From NCBI RefSeq assembly GCF_010993775.1, contig NZ_WOTO01000015.1, positions 78,117 through 142,116 of the forward strand: a DNA stretch of 64,000 bases, given 5' to 3'. Shown piece by piece: positions 19,084 to 28,262 of the stretch (position 1 is the first letter of the stretch; each line of letters starts with the position of its first letter). The notes under the pieces are model-generated. The model worked only from the letters and a program-made list of their open reading frames with translations. It was not told where the DNA came from and ran no database searches. The position numbers were made by a program, and so were the translations under genes. The stretch comes from Fodinicola feengrottensis (GTDB lineage: Bacteria; Actinomycetota; Actinomycetes; Mycobacteriales; HKI-0501).

Positions 19084-20085
19084 TCACGATTGTCCGAGAA
19101 TCTGCTGGAACAAGGGCAGCGGTCGAGCCGAGACGTCGACAAAGTCGCGCAGTCTCGCCAACCACGGCGCCCGGTCGCCGAAACTGTCCAGCAGCCCGTG
19201 CGCCCGGGCCCGAACCTTCTCGATCTCCTGGACGTAAAGACAAACGTTCTCGGTGGTCAGCAGCAGCTCCCTGAGCTGGCCGCGAGCTTGCGCCGACAGC
19301 GGAGCCTGGGCACGCAGTGCGAGCAGCCGGCCGCGGTCCAAGCCAGTCGACCGGGTCAGCACGGAGGCGAACAGGAACGTGAGAACCTGGTTGCGTAGGT
19401 CCTCCTCGCGACCGGTGGCCAGGTCCTCCTGGTCGTTGCGAAGCTGTCGAAGCGAACCGAAGGTGAAGCCGAAATCTCGCCATCGCTCTGCCACCGGCTG
19501 GTCAGCGCCGGCCAGCCGGGCAGCCATCGCGCCAGCCATCGCATAACCGCCACCGGTTTTGCGCCGGTAGCACCGCAACACCTCGACCGGCCGGACTGTC
19601 TCCGGGGTGGCCCGGAACTCCCGCAGCTGACCCTCGACACCAGATGTTGACCCGTACGAGAGGTCCGCGGCCAGTAGTGAAAGGGTGCTCGCCGGCAGGT
19701 CCAGTCGAGCGATAATCTCGGCCGGCACCGAATGCAGGCAAAGGATTGCGGCCATCATGGCCTCAGCGACATCCAGCCCAGCTGAGGCCTCCTCGACCGC
19801 ACCGTCCGTGGTGTTGTCAATGAGCCGACCAGCGGTGTACCAGAGGATGTTGACAGCCGCGATCGGTACTGCCGGCCGAAGGTCACCTGTCAGTGCGCCG
19901 AAAATCAGCAGCGGCACGGCTCGCATGACCTGCTTTGTTCTGCGTACCTCAAGAAACTGGTGCAGAACCTTCTTGGTCAGGCCCAGCGAGTCGTCCAGCC
20001 GATCGACCGCCGAGTCGATCTCCAGGTCGATGGCCGGATAGAGCTCATCCTGGAAAATCGCCGGTAGCTCCAGTTCAGTGATCAC
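19084..20085 (-). CDS. isoprenyl-diphosphate-synthase-like protein with altered first Asp-rich motif
   Basis: 333 residues, intact; its ATG overlaps the P450 stop. The all-helical polyprenyl synthetase fold is shown by the KTGGGYAMAGAMAARLAG segment (about 176-193) and the second metal motif NDQED (217-221). The first Asp-rich motif, normally DDxxD, reads DNTTD (90-94), and the GGKR-type substrate Lys/Arg patch near the N-terminus is not obvious (RRTKQVMR instead). The cluster already has a canonical prenyl synthase, so this paralog is a candidate cyclase or coupling enzyme rather than a chain-length enzyme. Inference only. Confidence 0.6.
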   Translation of the reverse strand: MITELELPAIFQDELYPAIDLEIDSAVDRLDDSLGLTKKVLHQFLEVRRTKQVMRAVPLLIFGALTGDLRPAVPIAAVNILWYTAGRLIDNTTDGAVEEASAGLDVAEAMMAAILCLHSVPAEIIARLDLPASTLSLLAADLSYGSTSGVEGQLREFRATPETVRPVEVLRCYRRKTGGGYAMAGAMAARLAGADQPVAERWRDFGFTFGSLRQLRNDQEDLATGREEDLRNQVLTFLFASVLTRSTGLDRGRLLALRAQAPLSAQARGQLRELLLTTENVCLYVQEIEKVRARAHGLLDSFGDRAPWLARLRDFVDVSARPLPLFQQILGQS

Positions 20086-21390
20086 GACAACGCCTTCCCC
20101 GCAACCTGCGCCCCCCGTACGTGGCGGCTCTGCCGTACCGAGATCGGAAGTGCTGTGTAGCCGCGAAGAACCAGGAGGTTGTGCCGGTTCGCCTCGCCGG
20201 CGAGGGTGATGTCCTCGAACCTGTCGAGCAGCATCTTGAAGGCGATCTCGGCCTCCAGCCTGGCTAGCATCGTGCCCAGACAGTAGTGCGGGCCGGCGCC
20301 GAAGCTCAGCGCCTGTTTGACTGTCCGCAGTGGATCGAACGTGTCCGGCTGATCGAACCGGGCCGGGTCCCGGTTGGCGGCGCCCACCAGGACGGCGACC
20401 GAAGCGCGGGCCGGCAGCCGGAGCCCATCAAGGGTGGTTTCCCGGAGCGTACGACGGGCAAGCACCTGGACTGGGCAGTCGTAGCGGAGCATTTCCTCGA
20501 TGTACGCGGGCGCCAGCGACGGGTCCAGGCGGAGCCGGCGAGTCAGGTCGGGGTGGTCAAGCAAGATGGCCAAGCCATTGCCGAGCAGGTTCATGGTGGT
20601 AATGAAGCCAGCGGCGATCACCAATGCCAGGCTCGCCAACAGCTCCTCTTCGCTGATTGTGCCCTCCGCGTCGTGTGCGGCGGCCAGTGCGCTGGTGAGA
20701 TCCGACTGCGGTGACTCGCGGCGTTCGGCCACCAGCGCGGCGAAATAGTCCCGCAGCTCCACTGTTGTCTGATCCACGGCAGCGAGCGACCGCGGCTTGT
20801 CGTCGGACTCCAGCAGGGCGCGTCCGGTGCGCAGCGGTGGGCGCGGGGGGCGGCGACGATCGCGTTCACCCGCTGGTGGAACCAATGCCGGTCGGCGGGC
20901 GAAACCCCGACCAGGTCGCAAATCACCGTGATGGGGAGCTCGAAGGCGAAACCGCTGATGAAGTCAACCGGAGCCCCGTCGGCTCCGCGTTCGGCGAGCC
21001 GGTCGATCAGCCGGCTCGCCGCGGTCTCGATCGCCACCCGCATGTCGCCGATTCGGCGCGGAGTGAACGTACCGGCGACCAACCTGCGTACCCGTTCGTG
21101 GTCCGGGGAGTTCATGAAATGCAGCAGCGAGTTGGCAGCCCGGCGCAGCACCGGCGACTCGCGCCAGTTCGGATCCGAACGGTCGAACTCGGCTCGGTCA
21201 TCCACCCCGAAGTCGGGGCTGCGCAGAACCTGGCCGCAGGCAGCATATCCGGTGGCCACCGCCCAGTCGTTGGTCTGCTCGGCCCACACCGGTGCCAATT
21301 TCCTCAGCTGGGCGTAAAGCGGGTACGGGTCGGCGCGTCCCCCTGGAGAGTACGCAGAGCACGGATCAGCTCACCGCCGTCCACAGTCAC
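20082..21390 (-). CDS. cytochrome P450, frame-shifted
   Basis: A GTG at 21390 starts the frame. Segments are VWAEQTNDWAVATGY, HERVRRLVAGTFTPRRI, then after a frame change near 20860 the I helix (LASLALVIAAGFITTMNLLG), the ExxR as EEMLRY and the haem loop FGAGPHYCLGTMLARLE with the Cys ligand. Another frame change lies near 21330. The I-helix acid of the AGxxTT motif (AGHETT type) is Ile here (AGFITT), so oxygen activation may be unusual. Type is that of bacterial class I P450s, needing an outside ferredoxin. Likely oxidises the terpenoid product. Confidence 0.75.
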
Positions 21391-21423
21391 GCCTTTCCCG
21401 GCGCGCATCGAAAGAAGTGCACA

Positions 21424-22293
21424 TCATCGCCCAGCGCCCTCACGGCCGCCGAACTCCGCCACAATAACGATGTAGTTCATCTTGTTCGCCCGATAGGCAT
21501 CCAGGAAGGGCTTCTCCACGCCGGCCGCGAGGTTCGAGTACGACCGAAGGTCGAAATACGGAATAGCGTCGACGGTGTGGTTCGACACCCGGATCGGGAC
21601 GAAGTTGTGTTTCGCCAACATCTGGAAGTAGTGCGACCGGTTGTGAATGTGGCAGACGTAGTGTGCGTCGATTGCCTCGATTTCGTCGCGTCCACCGACG
21701 ATGTCGTTGCCACACCAGGTCACGATGACGTACCGACCGCCTGGTTTCAGCAGTCGGGCGAACTCACCAAACGCCTCGTCCAGATCGACATAGATAGTCG
21801 TTTCGTTGGTGACGACGGCGTCGAAGGATTTTTCCGGCAGCCTTGTGTCAGCCATGTTCGCGTAATGGAAGCTGACTTTCTCTCCCACGCCGTGGTCGTG
21901 CGCCGCTTTCTCGGCGAAGTCGATATGGTGCCGGCAGATGTTCACCCCGACAACCTCCGCGTCGAGTTCCTTGCTGACTACGATGCTGGTGCCGCCTCGA
22001 CCCGAACCGGCATCGAGAACCCGCGATCCGCGCGGCAGTCCGACAAGACCGTCCAGCACCAAGCCAACCTGCTCGTTCTCCATGCGGTGCATCTCGTCGA
22101 GGATCGCCTGTTCCCGGACGCTGGGCGGCAGGTCGAGAATGCCGTGATCGTAGTCACCGACGGCATAGTGGTGATGGACCAGCCCGTCCTCTTTTCCGAG
22201 CAGCAGGTTGATCTGGTCGTCGGTCTTCTCGTCCCACTCGATCTTCAGAAGACGCTCGTAGTCGTTGCGGATGATGTTCTGCAGGTCGATCAA
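21424..22293 (-). CDS. prenyl-diphosphate C-methyltransferase (GPP 2-C-methyltransferase-like)
   Basis: A TTG at 22293 is placed after GAGGAG and gives 289 residues. The sequence INLLLGKEDGLVHHHYAVG (28-46), SAM motif VLDAGSGRGG (92-101), TNETTIYVDLDEAF (162-175), TWCGN, and DAHYVCHIHNRSHYFQMLA (209-227) all match the geranyl-diphosphate 2-C-methyltransferase family of the 2-methylisoborneol pathway and its IPP-methylating relatives. It should transfer methyl from SAM to a prenyl diphosphate double bond. The adjoining polyprenyl synthase gene makes a methylated irregular terpenoid the likely product. Which diphosphate is used cannot be told. Confidence 0.8.
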   Translation of the reverse strand: MIDLQNIIRNDYERLLKIEWDEKTDDQINLLLGKEDGLVHHHYAVGDYDHGILDLPPSVREQAILDEMHRMENEQVGLVLDGLVGLPRGSRVLDAGSGRGGTSIVVSKELDAEVVGVNICRHHIDFAEKAAHDHGVGEKVSFHYANMADTRLPEKSFDAVVTNETTIYVDLDEAFGEFARLLKPGGRYVIVTWCGNDIVGGRDEIEAIDAHYVCHIHNRSHYFQMLAKHNFVPIRVSNHTVDAIPYFDLRSYSNLAAGVEKPFLDAYRANKMNYIVIVAEFGGREGAGR

Positions 22294-22321
22294 GCGATGC
22301 TCCTCGAGTCTCTGATGACAA

Positions 22322-23330
22322 TCAGTCGGAAAAGCTGGCCGATCTCTCGTCCTGACATGCAGCGGACAAGCCCGCCTTCGACAACGCCCGTACGGCACGG
22401 TCGAGATACTCCGTGGAAACACGTTCAGCCGTCGCCTTCCCACCTGCCTCTTCAATAAGTACGCTCGCCCGGTCAAGGAAGGCGTCGTCCGGGCGACCGA
22501 CACCCCATTCCGCCGCCAGCTGTCGGCCGGCCGCTGTGTCGGACGCCAGCGCCGCCAGCACCGGCAACGTCCGGATGCCCTCGCGAAGGTCTCCGCGGGC
22601 GGCTTTGCCGGTAATGCTGGGACAACCCCAGATGTCCTCGACATCGTTCGCGGCCTGCCAAGCAATACCGAGATAACCACCGGCCACACTCAGCGCCTCG
22701 ATCGCCTTGGCCGACCCTGCGTTGAGCGCCACTCCCAGTCCGAGCGCGCATTCCACCAGCGCGCTGGCTTTCCCCCTGGCGACAGCGAGATAGTCATCCA
22801 CGCCGGCGCCCGGCCGGGTAATGAGCGACAGTTCCGCGGCTCGCGGCGATCAGCCGGTCAACGGCGTCGCAGAGCAGCTGGAGTGCGTGTTGACTCACAG
22901 GCCTGGCCGCAGCAAGGGTCGTGTACGCGGCCGAGAGCAGCGCATCGCCGGCGAGCATGGCCAATCCCGAACCGAACACCGACCAAGCCGTCTCCCGGCC
23001 CCGACGCTCAGTGTCCCGGTCAATGATGTCGTCATGCAGAAGAGTCCAGTTATGCACCAGCTCCACGGCCACCGCCCCAGGAAGGGCGATCTCCTCGGAG
23101 CCACCCACTCCCCGCGCTGCCGCGAACAACAACGCTGACCGGGTGCTCTTTCCCGCCGGCACCGAACCATCGGGAAGGCTCTCACCGTGCGGCCCGCTCC
23201 AACCGAAATGATAGCCGCACAACAATGCGAGATCCGGTTGCAGCCGGTCAACCACAGACCGCAAAGCCGGCCCCGTGAGAGTACGGGCGACCGCCGTGGC
23301 GGTCGAACCAACCTGCCCACCCAGCGTCAT
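22322..23330 (-). CDS. polyprenyl diphosphate synthase, frame-shifted
   Basis: The ATG at 23330 follows GGAG by six bases. The first Asp-rich motif is canonical (LLHDDIIDRDTERRG) and the second is NDVED in QAANDVEDIWG. A frame change near 22820 divides the gene between the two motifs. The KxSALVECALGLG segment and a GKAARGDLREGIRTLPVL region are typical of bacterial geranylgeranyl or farnesyl diphosphate synthases. It condenses IPP with allylic diphosphate to supply the cluster. Chain length is not predictable here. Confidence 0.75.
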
Positions 23331-24137
23331 AAAAACTCCGAGAGTCTCGACCCCTTTTGAAGGGCAACCGGGTACCTGTCTTTAACAGCTCACACGACTA
23401 TCCGCGAGGATCTCTGCACGCGCTGGGCGCACGTATGGGTCCCACGCGGACATTGCGCAGGGATGGCTCGAATTCGACCTATTCGAGAGTAGATCATCTG
23501 ACAACAACGCCGACAATGGACAGATGTCACAATTTTCAATGACAAACCTCAGTATATTCGCACTGCCCGTACCAGTCACCGTGCCGGGCCCCCCCGACTC
23601 ACCGACACCGACCTCACGGCGGGGTCCTGACAATCGACCCAGCAATGGAATCCGCCCCCGGACTCGCAAAGTCGGTTCTCGCCACCCGCCCCAGCTCTCC
23701 ACGACCGGGACAGCGATCGCGGCCTTGCATACCTCGACGCACTACAGCTCGGCCAGATACGCGGAGAAATCCCCAGGGTCAATCCCATCGCGGACAATGA
23801 CATCACCATGTTCTCGACCCCGCGCAAGCGCCGGTGCCGCCGCTTGCGCACCAAGATTCGGCTTGACACTGGCGTACAGGTCACGTGACGCCTCGGTCTC
23901 CACCGGCTGCTGAACATCGACCTGCTGCAGGAGAGTTCATCGACCCTCCTCACATGCTGGTCTCGCCATCCAGGCCAGATTTACCTGGCGCGTACCGCGA
24001 ATTACCGGCGGCTAATCGGGGCTCGCTAGCCTCTGACAAATGACCACGAACCCATCCCCTCAACGACAGGGAGGACCCGTACAGAACGGCCCTCCAGACC
24101 CACAAACAGCCCATTCGGCACCAGCCACCTAGACTCG
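23331..24137. other. intergenic with unexplained open segments
   Basis: No intact gene. A plus-strand frame near 23720-23900 reads AYLDALQLGQIRGEIPRVNP and then IADNDITMFSTPRKRR and looks coding-like but does not match a family I know; a stop follows. The right end holds the repeated regulatory element at 23980-24051 and a 30-codon frame (24040-24132). Confidence 0.35.
23980..24051 (+). promoter_or_regulatory. second copy of the COG4705 upstream element
   Basis: ATTTACCTGGCGC, GGCTAATCG, CTAGCCTCTGACAAATG and CCACGAAC repeat the block at 13461-13534 with the same order and near-equal spacing. Here the ATG at 24040 opens only a 30-codon frame rather than a membrane protein, so the promoter has survived a gene that was lost or truncated. 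Confidence 0.5.
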
Positions 24138-24143
24138 GTGGTT

Positions 24144-24841
24144 ATGGGGTTCAACTTCGACGCTGTTGCTGGCGAACTCCCACTGATGCAACGAGTGTGG
24201 TCGGCAAGCTGTGACGCCACGACCGGTTTCACCTCGACGGTCAAAGGCTCCTCCATGATCGCGTTTGCGCGCAATGGTGACAAGTGGACGGTGCATGTAC
24301 GTGGACCGGAGACCAGGGCCACACACCTGACCTGTCCAGAGGGCTGGGAGTTTTTCGGCGTCGAGCTGCAGTTCGTCGGTGCCTATCTGCCGCTGTTCCC
24401 GCCGTCGGGTCTGGCCAACCTGAACGATGCTCTGTTACCGACCCTGTCAGGGGACCGGATCTTGCTGGACAACCGAGACTGGGAGATGCCAACCAAGCAG
24501 AACGTCGACGTCTTCGTCAACAGGCTTGTACGTGCAGGACTGTTGATCTTCGATCCACTCGTCGAGGAGATCCGTCACGGCGAACGACCACGAGCCATGT
24601 CGGAACGGATAGCGCAAATCCGGTTCCGCCGGGCCGTTGGAGTATCACGCCGCGCTCGCAGCTCGTCAGCATCGAGCAGGCACAGCGCGCCGCGCAGTTC
24701 CTCGCGGCTGGCGGATCGATCGCCGAGGCGGTCATCGTCGGTGGCTACTACGACCAGCCGCAGCTCGCGCGGGCGATGCGATGGGCCACCGGCCACACCC
24801 CGGGCGAGTTGAGGTCGGCCACCTCGTTCCTCGCGTTCTGA
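24144..24841 (+). CDS. AraC-family transcriptional regulator, one frame change
   Basis: The N-terminal part is a cupin-like sensor domain (VRGPETRATHLTCPEGWEF, then VELQFVGAYLPLFPP). After a frame change near 24650 the C-terminal HTH reads QLVSIEQAQRAAQFLAAGGS, then IAEAVIVGGYYDQPQLARAM and the recognition-helix end GHTPGELR, the AraC pattern. It is followed at 110 bases by a dihydrofolate-reductase-like gene, a frequent AraC neighbour. Confidence 0.7.
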
Positions 24842-24952
24842 TCCCCTGGACCGACCTGCTGAGCTGCCTTCACCCGCTTGGGCAGCACCTCGGAGCCGGC
24901 AGGATTCGGTTCGATACAAGACGGTCGATCATCGGACTGGTTGTCTCCGGGG

Positions 24953-25495
24953 ATGCGAAAACTGATCGAATACAACCACCTCTCGATCGACGGGAGGTTC
25001 ACCGGCGACGCCTTCTCCGCCGGACAGATGAAGGTCGCCCCCAACGACAAACACTTCGACTATCAGCTCCGACTGTTGGAACAAGCAGCTGGTCTCGTGC
25101 TCGGACGGGTGACCTACGAAGTCTTCGCAGCAACATGGCCAACCATGACCGGCGACCTCGCCGACAAGATCAACTCCCTGCCAAAGCACGTCGCTTCCAG
25201 CACCCTGACCGAGACCACCTGGAACGCCGAGGTGCTCACCGGCAACGCCATCGACGCCATCGCCAAGCTCAAAGAATCCGGCGACGGGACGTTGGTGAAG
25301 TACGGCAACGGCCCTTTCAGCCGGGCACTCCTGGACGCGGGTCTGCTGGACGAACTGCATCTGAGCATCTCCCCCTTTGTCGCGGGTTCCGGTGATTCGC
25401 TGCTGTCGGGCATCAGCACGACCCCCATGAACCTCACGGGCGTGACCGACATCGGCAACGGCGCGGTGGTACTGGCCTATACACCGAGTCGGTAG
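24953..25495 (+). CDS. dihydrofolate reductase family (RibD C-terminal-like) protein
   Basis: 180 residues starting at the ATG at 24953. MRKLIEYNHLSIDGRFTGDA is the family opening (substrate/NADPH pocket), followed by LVLGRVTYEVFAATWP, a KHVASSTLTETTWNAEVL segment, a GTLVKYGNGPFSRALLDAGL nucleotide-binding region and LDELHLSISPFVAGSG. Members reduce small heterocycles using NADPH; the substrate here is unknown. Proximity to an AraC regulator suggests joint regulation. Confidence 0.75.
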   Translation: MRKLIEYNHLSIDGRFTGDAFSAGQMKVAPNDKHFDYQLRLLEQAAGLVLGRVTYEVFAATWPTMTGDLADKINSLPKHVASSTLTETTWNAEVLTGNAIDAIAKLKESGDGTLVKYGNGPFSRALLDAGLLDELHLSISPFVAGSGDSLLSGISTTPMNLTGVTDIGNGAVVLAYTPSR

Positions 25496-25681
25496 CCAGA
25501 CACCACAAGGCTGGTAGCCCGGGTAGATTCGTATTTCTTCACTTGGGTGGGTGTCAATGTGGGCTCCGCGGCTCCCCCTCTGCCGCGAGTACACCAACGC
25601 ACCCACCAAGAGGGTCACCACGGACGCTCAATCCACCGCAGGATTCCCATCGGGGACTGTATTTTTATCGGTGGTGCGCCG
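25496..25681. other. short intergenic region left of IS21 element A
   Basis: No gene. The sequence after 25682 is the left end of the IS element; the flank contains no recognisable motif. Confidence 0.4.
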
Positions 25682-25778
25682 TGTCAACGGACACTTGTGC
25701 CTCCGGTTTGGCGGTCTTTTCTTCTCCGGGTTGGTGGACTGGTTTTCTCCGGGGGGGTGGACACGGGGGTCCGGTTGT

Positions 25779-26559
25779 TTAGGGTTGTTTCAGGGGTGTG
25801 ACTCCTTTCCCTGCGAGGGCTTCGGCGAGTCGGTGCGATTCGCCGGTGGTTTGGACGAGGTGCGCGTGGTGAAGTAGCCGGTCGACGGTGGCTGTGGCCA
25901 GAGTTTTTGGCATTATTGTGTCGAATCCTGACGGATGGATGTTGCTGGTGACCGCGATCGAGCGGCGCTCGTATGCGGCGTCGACGATCCGGTAGAACGC
26001 CTCGGCGGCGTCCTGGCCGGCGGGCAGCATGCCGATGTCATCGACCACGATCAGGTCGCAGCGGCAGATCCGGGCGACGGTGCGGGCGATCGAGGCGTCG
26101 ACCTTGGACTTGCTGATGGTCTGGGTGAGGGTTTCCAGGGTGAACCAGGCGACCCGCAGGTCCTGCTCGATCGCGGCGTGAGCGAGCGCTTCGACGAAGT
26201 GGCTCTTGCCTGTGCCGGACGGGCCGGCCACCGCCAGATTCTCCCCGCGACTGATCCACTCCAGTGTGGACAGTGAGTTCTGGGTGGCCTCGGAGATCGA
26301 GGACTCCTCGGCCCGCCAGGTAGAGAATGTCTTACCGGTTGGGGAAATTCGCGGTCCTGCGGCGCATCCGGCGGGTCGCGGAGTCGCGGCCGGTGACTTC
26401 CTCGGTGATCAGCACCCGCAGGACTTCGGCGGGGTCCCAGCGTTGCGCGCGGGCGGTGGCCAGCACGTCTGGGGCTGCTTTGCGCAGGTAGGGCAGCCGC
26501 ATCCGGCGCAGCAGCTGCTCCAGATCGACGGGCAGGGCGGGTGCGGTGGGTGTGTTCAT
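25779..26559 (-). CDS. istB: IstB-type ATPase helper of IS21 element A, one frame change
   Basis: The ATG at 26559 overlaps the stop of istA. The N-terminus LEQLLRRMRLPYLRKAAPDV leads, after a frame change near 26330, to Walker A AGPSGTGKSHF, Walker B LIVVDDIGMLP and an arginine-finger region (TVDRLLHHAHLV). It is a AAA+ target-selection protein that works with IstA. The frame change may be a sequencing error, since the rest is complete. Confidence 0.75.
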
Positions 26560-28054
26560 GCGCCGAACCCTTCCCAGCCGCTGGTGCCCGGTTGCGCCGA
26601 ATGCGTCTCGTCGGCGTAGACGACGTCGCTGGGCGCGCCGGACAGTGCGAGGTGGTCCAGGATGGCGGCCAGGTCGGTGTCACCGAACCGGCCGGCCATC
26701 GCGGCCAGCCCGAGGGCGGTGTCGACCTTCTCCGCGCCCAGAATGGTGGCCAGTTCGACCGCGCGGGCCATCTTGGACCGGATCCGCTGCGCTCCGGTGG
26801 CGCTGGCCTCGATCAGCCACCGGTGCGCTCCTTCACCGATGCCGCAGAACGCGACCTCGGCCTCGCTGCGCGGCCGGACCCGCGGTGGGCGGGGTTCGTT
26901 GCCGCCGGGGTGGTTCGGGTAGTGCTCGTCGTCGATGCGCGGGTTTCCGGGCGTGGACAGGGCATGCCGGGCGATCTCGGTCAGCCCGGTGCTGGTCATG
27001 CCGGTGATCACCAGCTCGTCGCCGACCACCCGGCACCACACCCGGGTGCCCACATGTCCGGGCGGGGTGGAGTACCGGACCGAGGAGAACCGAATCGTCT
27101 GGTCGTCATCGACCAGGCGTTCCTCACCGAGCGCGGTGGTGTGCGGTTCGGTCGGCAGTGCGTGCAGAACCGCGCGCTCAGTCGCCAGCCGGTCGACCGG
27201 GGCGGCCTTGGTCTCCCGGTGCGGACGGGCGTTTATCCTTTCGCGCCAGTCAAAACACGCGTCCGCGAGCTCGGCGAACGAGGCGTAGGCGGATGCCAGG
27301 TTCGCGGTGGTGGGCACCAGGTCGGCCTTGGCGATCTCTTGACCGTGTGCTCCGCGCCGCCCTTGGACTCCGGGTCGAACGGCTGACACGTTTCCACCTT
27401 GCAGCCATAGTGCCGGCCCAGCGCGACCACGTCGGGATGCCGGACCGGGACGCCGGCGATCCGGTCGACCGTGACAGTTTTGGGGTTATCAGTCAACAAA
27501 TACGTCGGCGCGCCGCCCAGTATCCGCAACGTGGCATCGACACAAGCGATCAATGTCGGTAGGGTTTGGTCCCAGGCCGGCAAAACAACCCGGAACCGGG
27601 ACCACGACAGCCACGCGCAGAACAACTGCGTGCGTCGCCCGCCGATCCGCGGCCCCTCGCCCCAGTCAAATTGCAGCCACATACCTGGCTCGGGCACCCA
27701 CGGCCGATACGCCCGCCGGTTGCCGGCTCGCCACGCCTGCTTGGCCTCTGCGACCGCACGGCGGGTCGACCGGTCGGTGCCGGTGAACCCCATCGCCACC
27801 AGCCGCTGGTGCACCACGTCCGCGCGAACCTTGCCGCTGGACTTTTCCACCAGTTCCTCGATTTTCTCCACGAACTCGTCCACCGCGCGACTCCGCCTGG
27901 TCCGCGCCACCGGGTCCAGACCGGCGTCCCGCAACGCGACATACCGCGAAACAGTCTTCTCATCACATCCTGCAAGCTTCGCCGCTGAATGCGCACAACG
28001 GGTCAAATCGAACGCTTCCAAGATCTCCATAACGTCCCTGTCAGACTTAGCCAC
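26556..28054 (-). CDS. istA: IstA-type DDE transposase of IS21 element A, one frame change
   Basis: The GTG at 28054 gives DVMEILEAFDLTRCAHSAAK and an HTH region (CDEKTVSRYVAL). The DDE core includes WLQFDWGEGP (first Asp), YLLTDNPKTVT (second Asp) and a KGGAEHTVK (catalytic Glu) just before a frame change near 27330. The C-terminal third contains RINARPHRETKAAPVDRL and a Mu-type beta domain. Nearly full length. Confidence 0.75.
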
Positions 28055-28262
28055 AGATCCCTCCGGACGGTCGCTGGCACTGATCGGCAACCAGAGCCAA
28101 ACCGGCCGGAGGGATCCCACGCGGCGATCAACAAAACCTGGGCGATTCCCGGAAATCTCGTGTCCATACACCCGGAAGAATCATGTCCACCAACCCGGAC
28201 TCAACTGTCCGCGCACCCGGATTTTTTCATTGTCCGCGCGGACGCACGCGGCATAACGAGTT

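Larger units (their letters stand above)
25682..28250 (-). mobile_element. IS21-family element A with triple end repeats
   Basis: A minus-strand istA/istB pair is bounded on each side by three copies of a TCCGGG-n3/4-TGGAC repeat. The left copies start at 25702, 25725 and 25748; the right ones (reverse) are TGTCCATACACCCGGA at 28161, TGTCCACCAACCCGGA at 28184 and TGTCCGCGCACCCGGA at 28206. Spacing of 22-23 bases is uniform. Such iterated ends are the transposase-binding sites of IS21-type elements. Exact outer ends near 25682 and 28250 are estimated from the TG/CA pattern. Confidence 0.7.

Noticed and set aside
23576..23953. A minus-strand 125-codon frame in the gap after the terpenoid cluster
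   Set aside because: Arg/Ser-rich, no family, no ribosome binding site; opposite-strand reading looks at least as protein-like.
28161..28221. Evenly spaced TGTCC...CCCGGA repeats as a CRISPR or origin iterons
   Set aside because: They flank a complete IS21 element at both ends in inverted orientation and fit transposase-binding end repeats.
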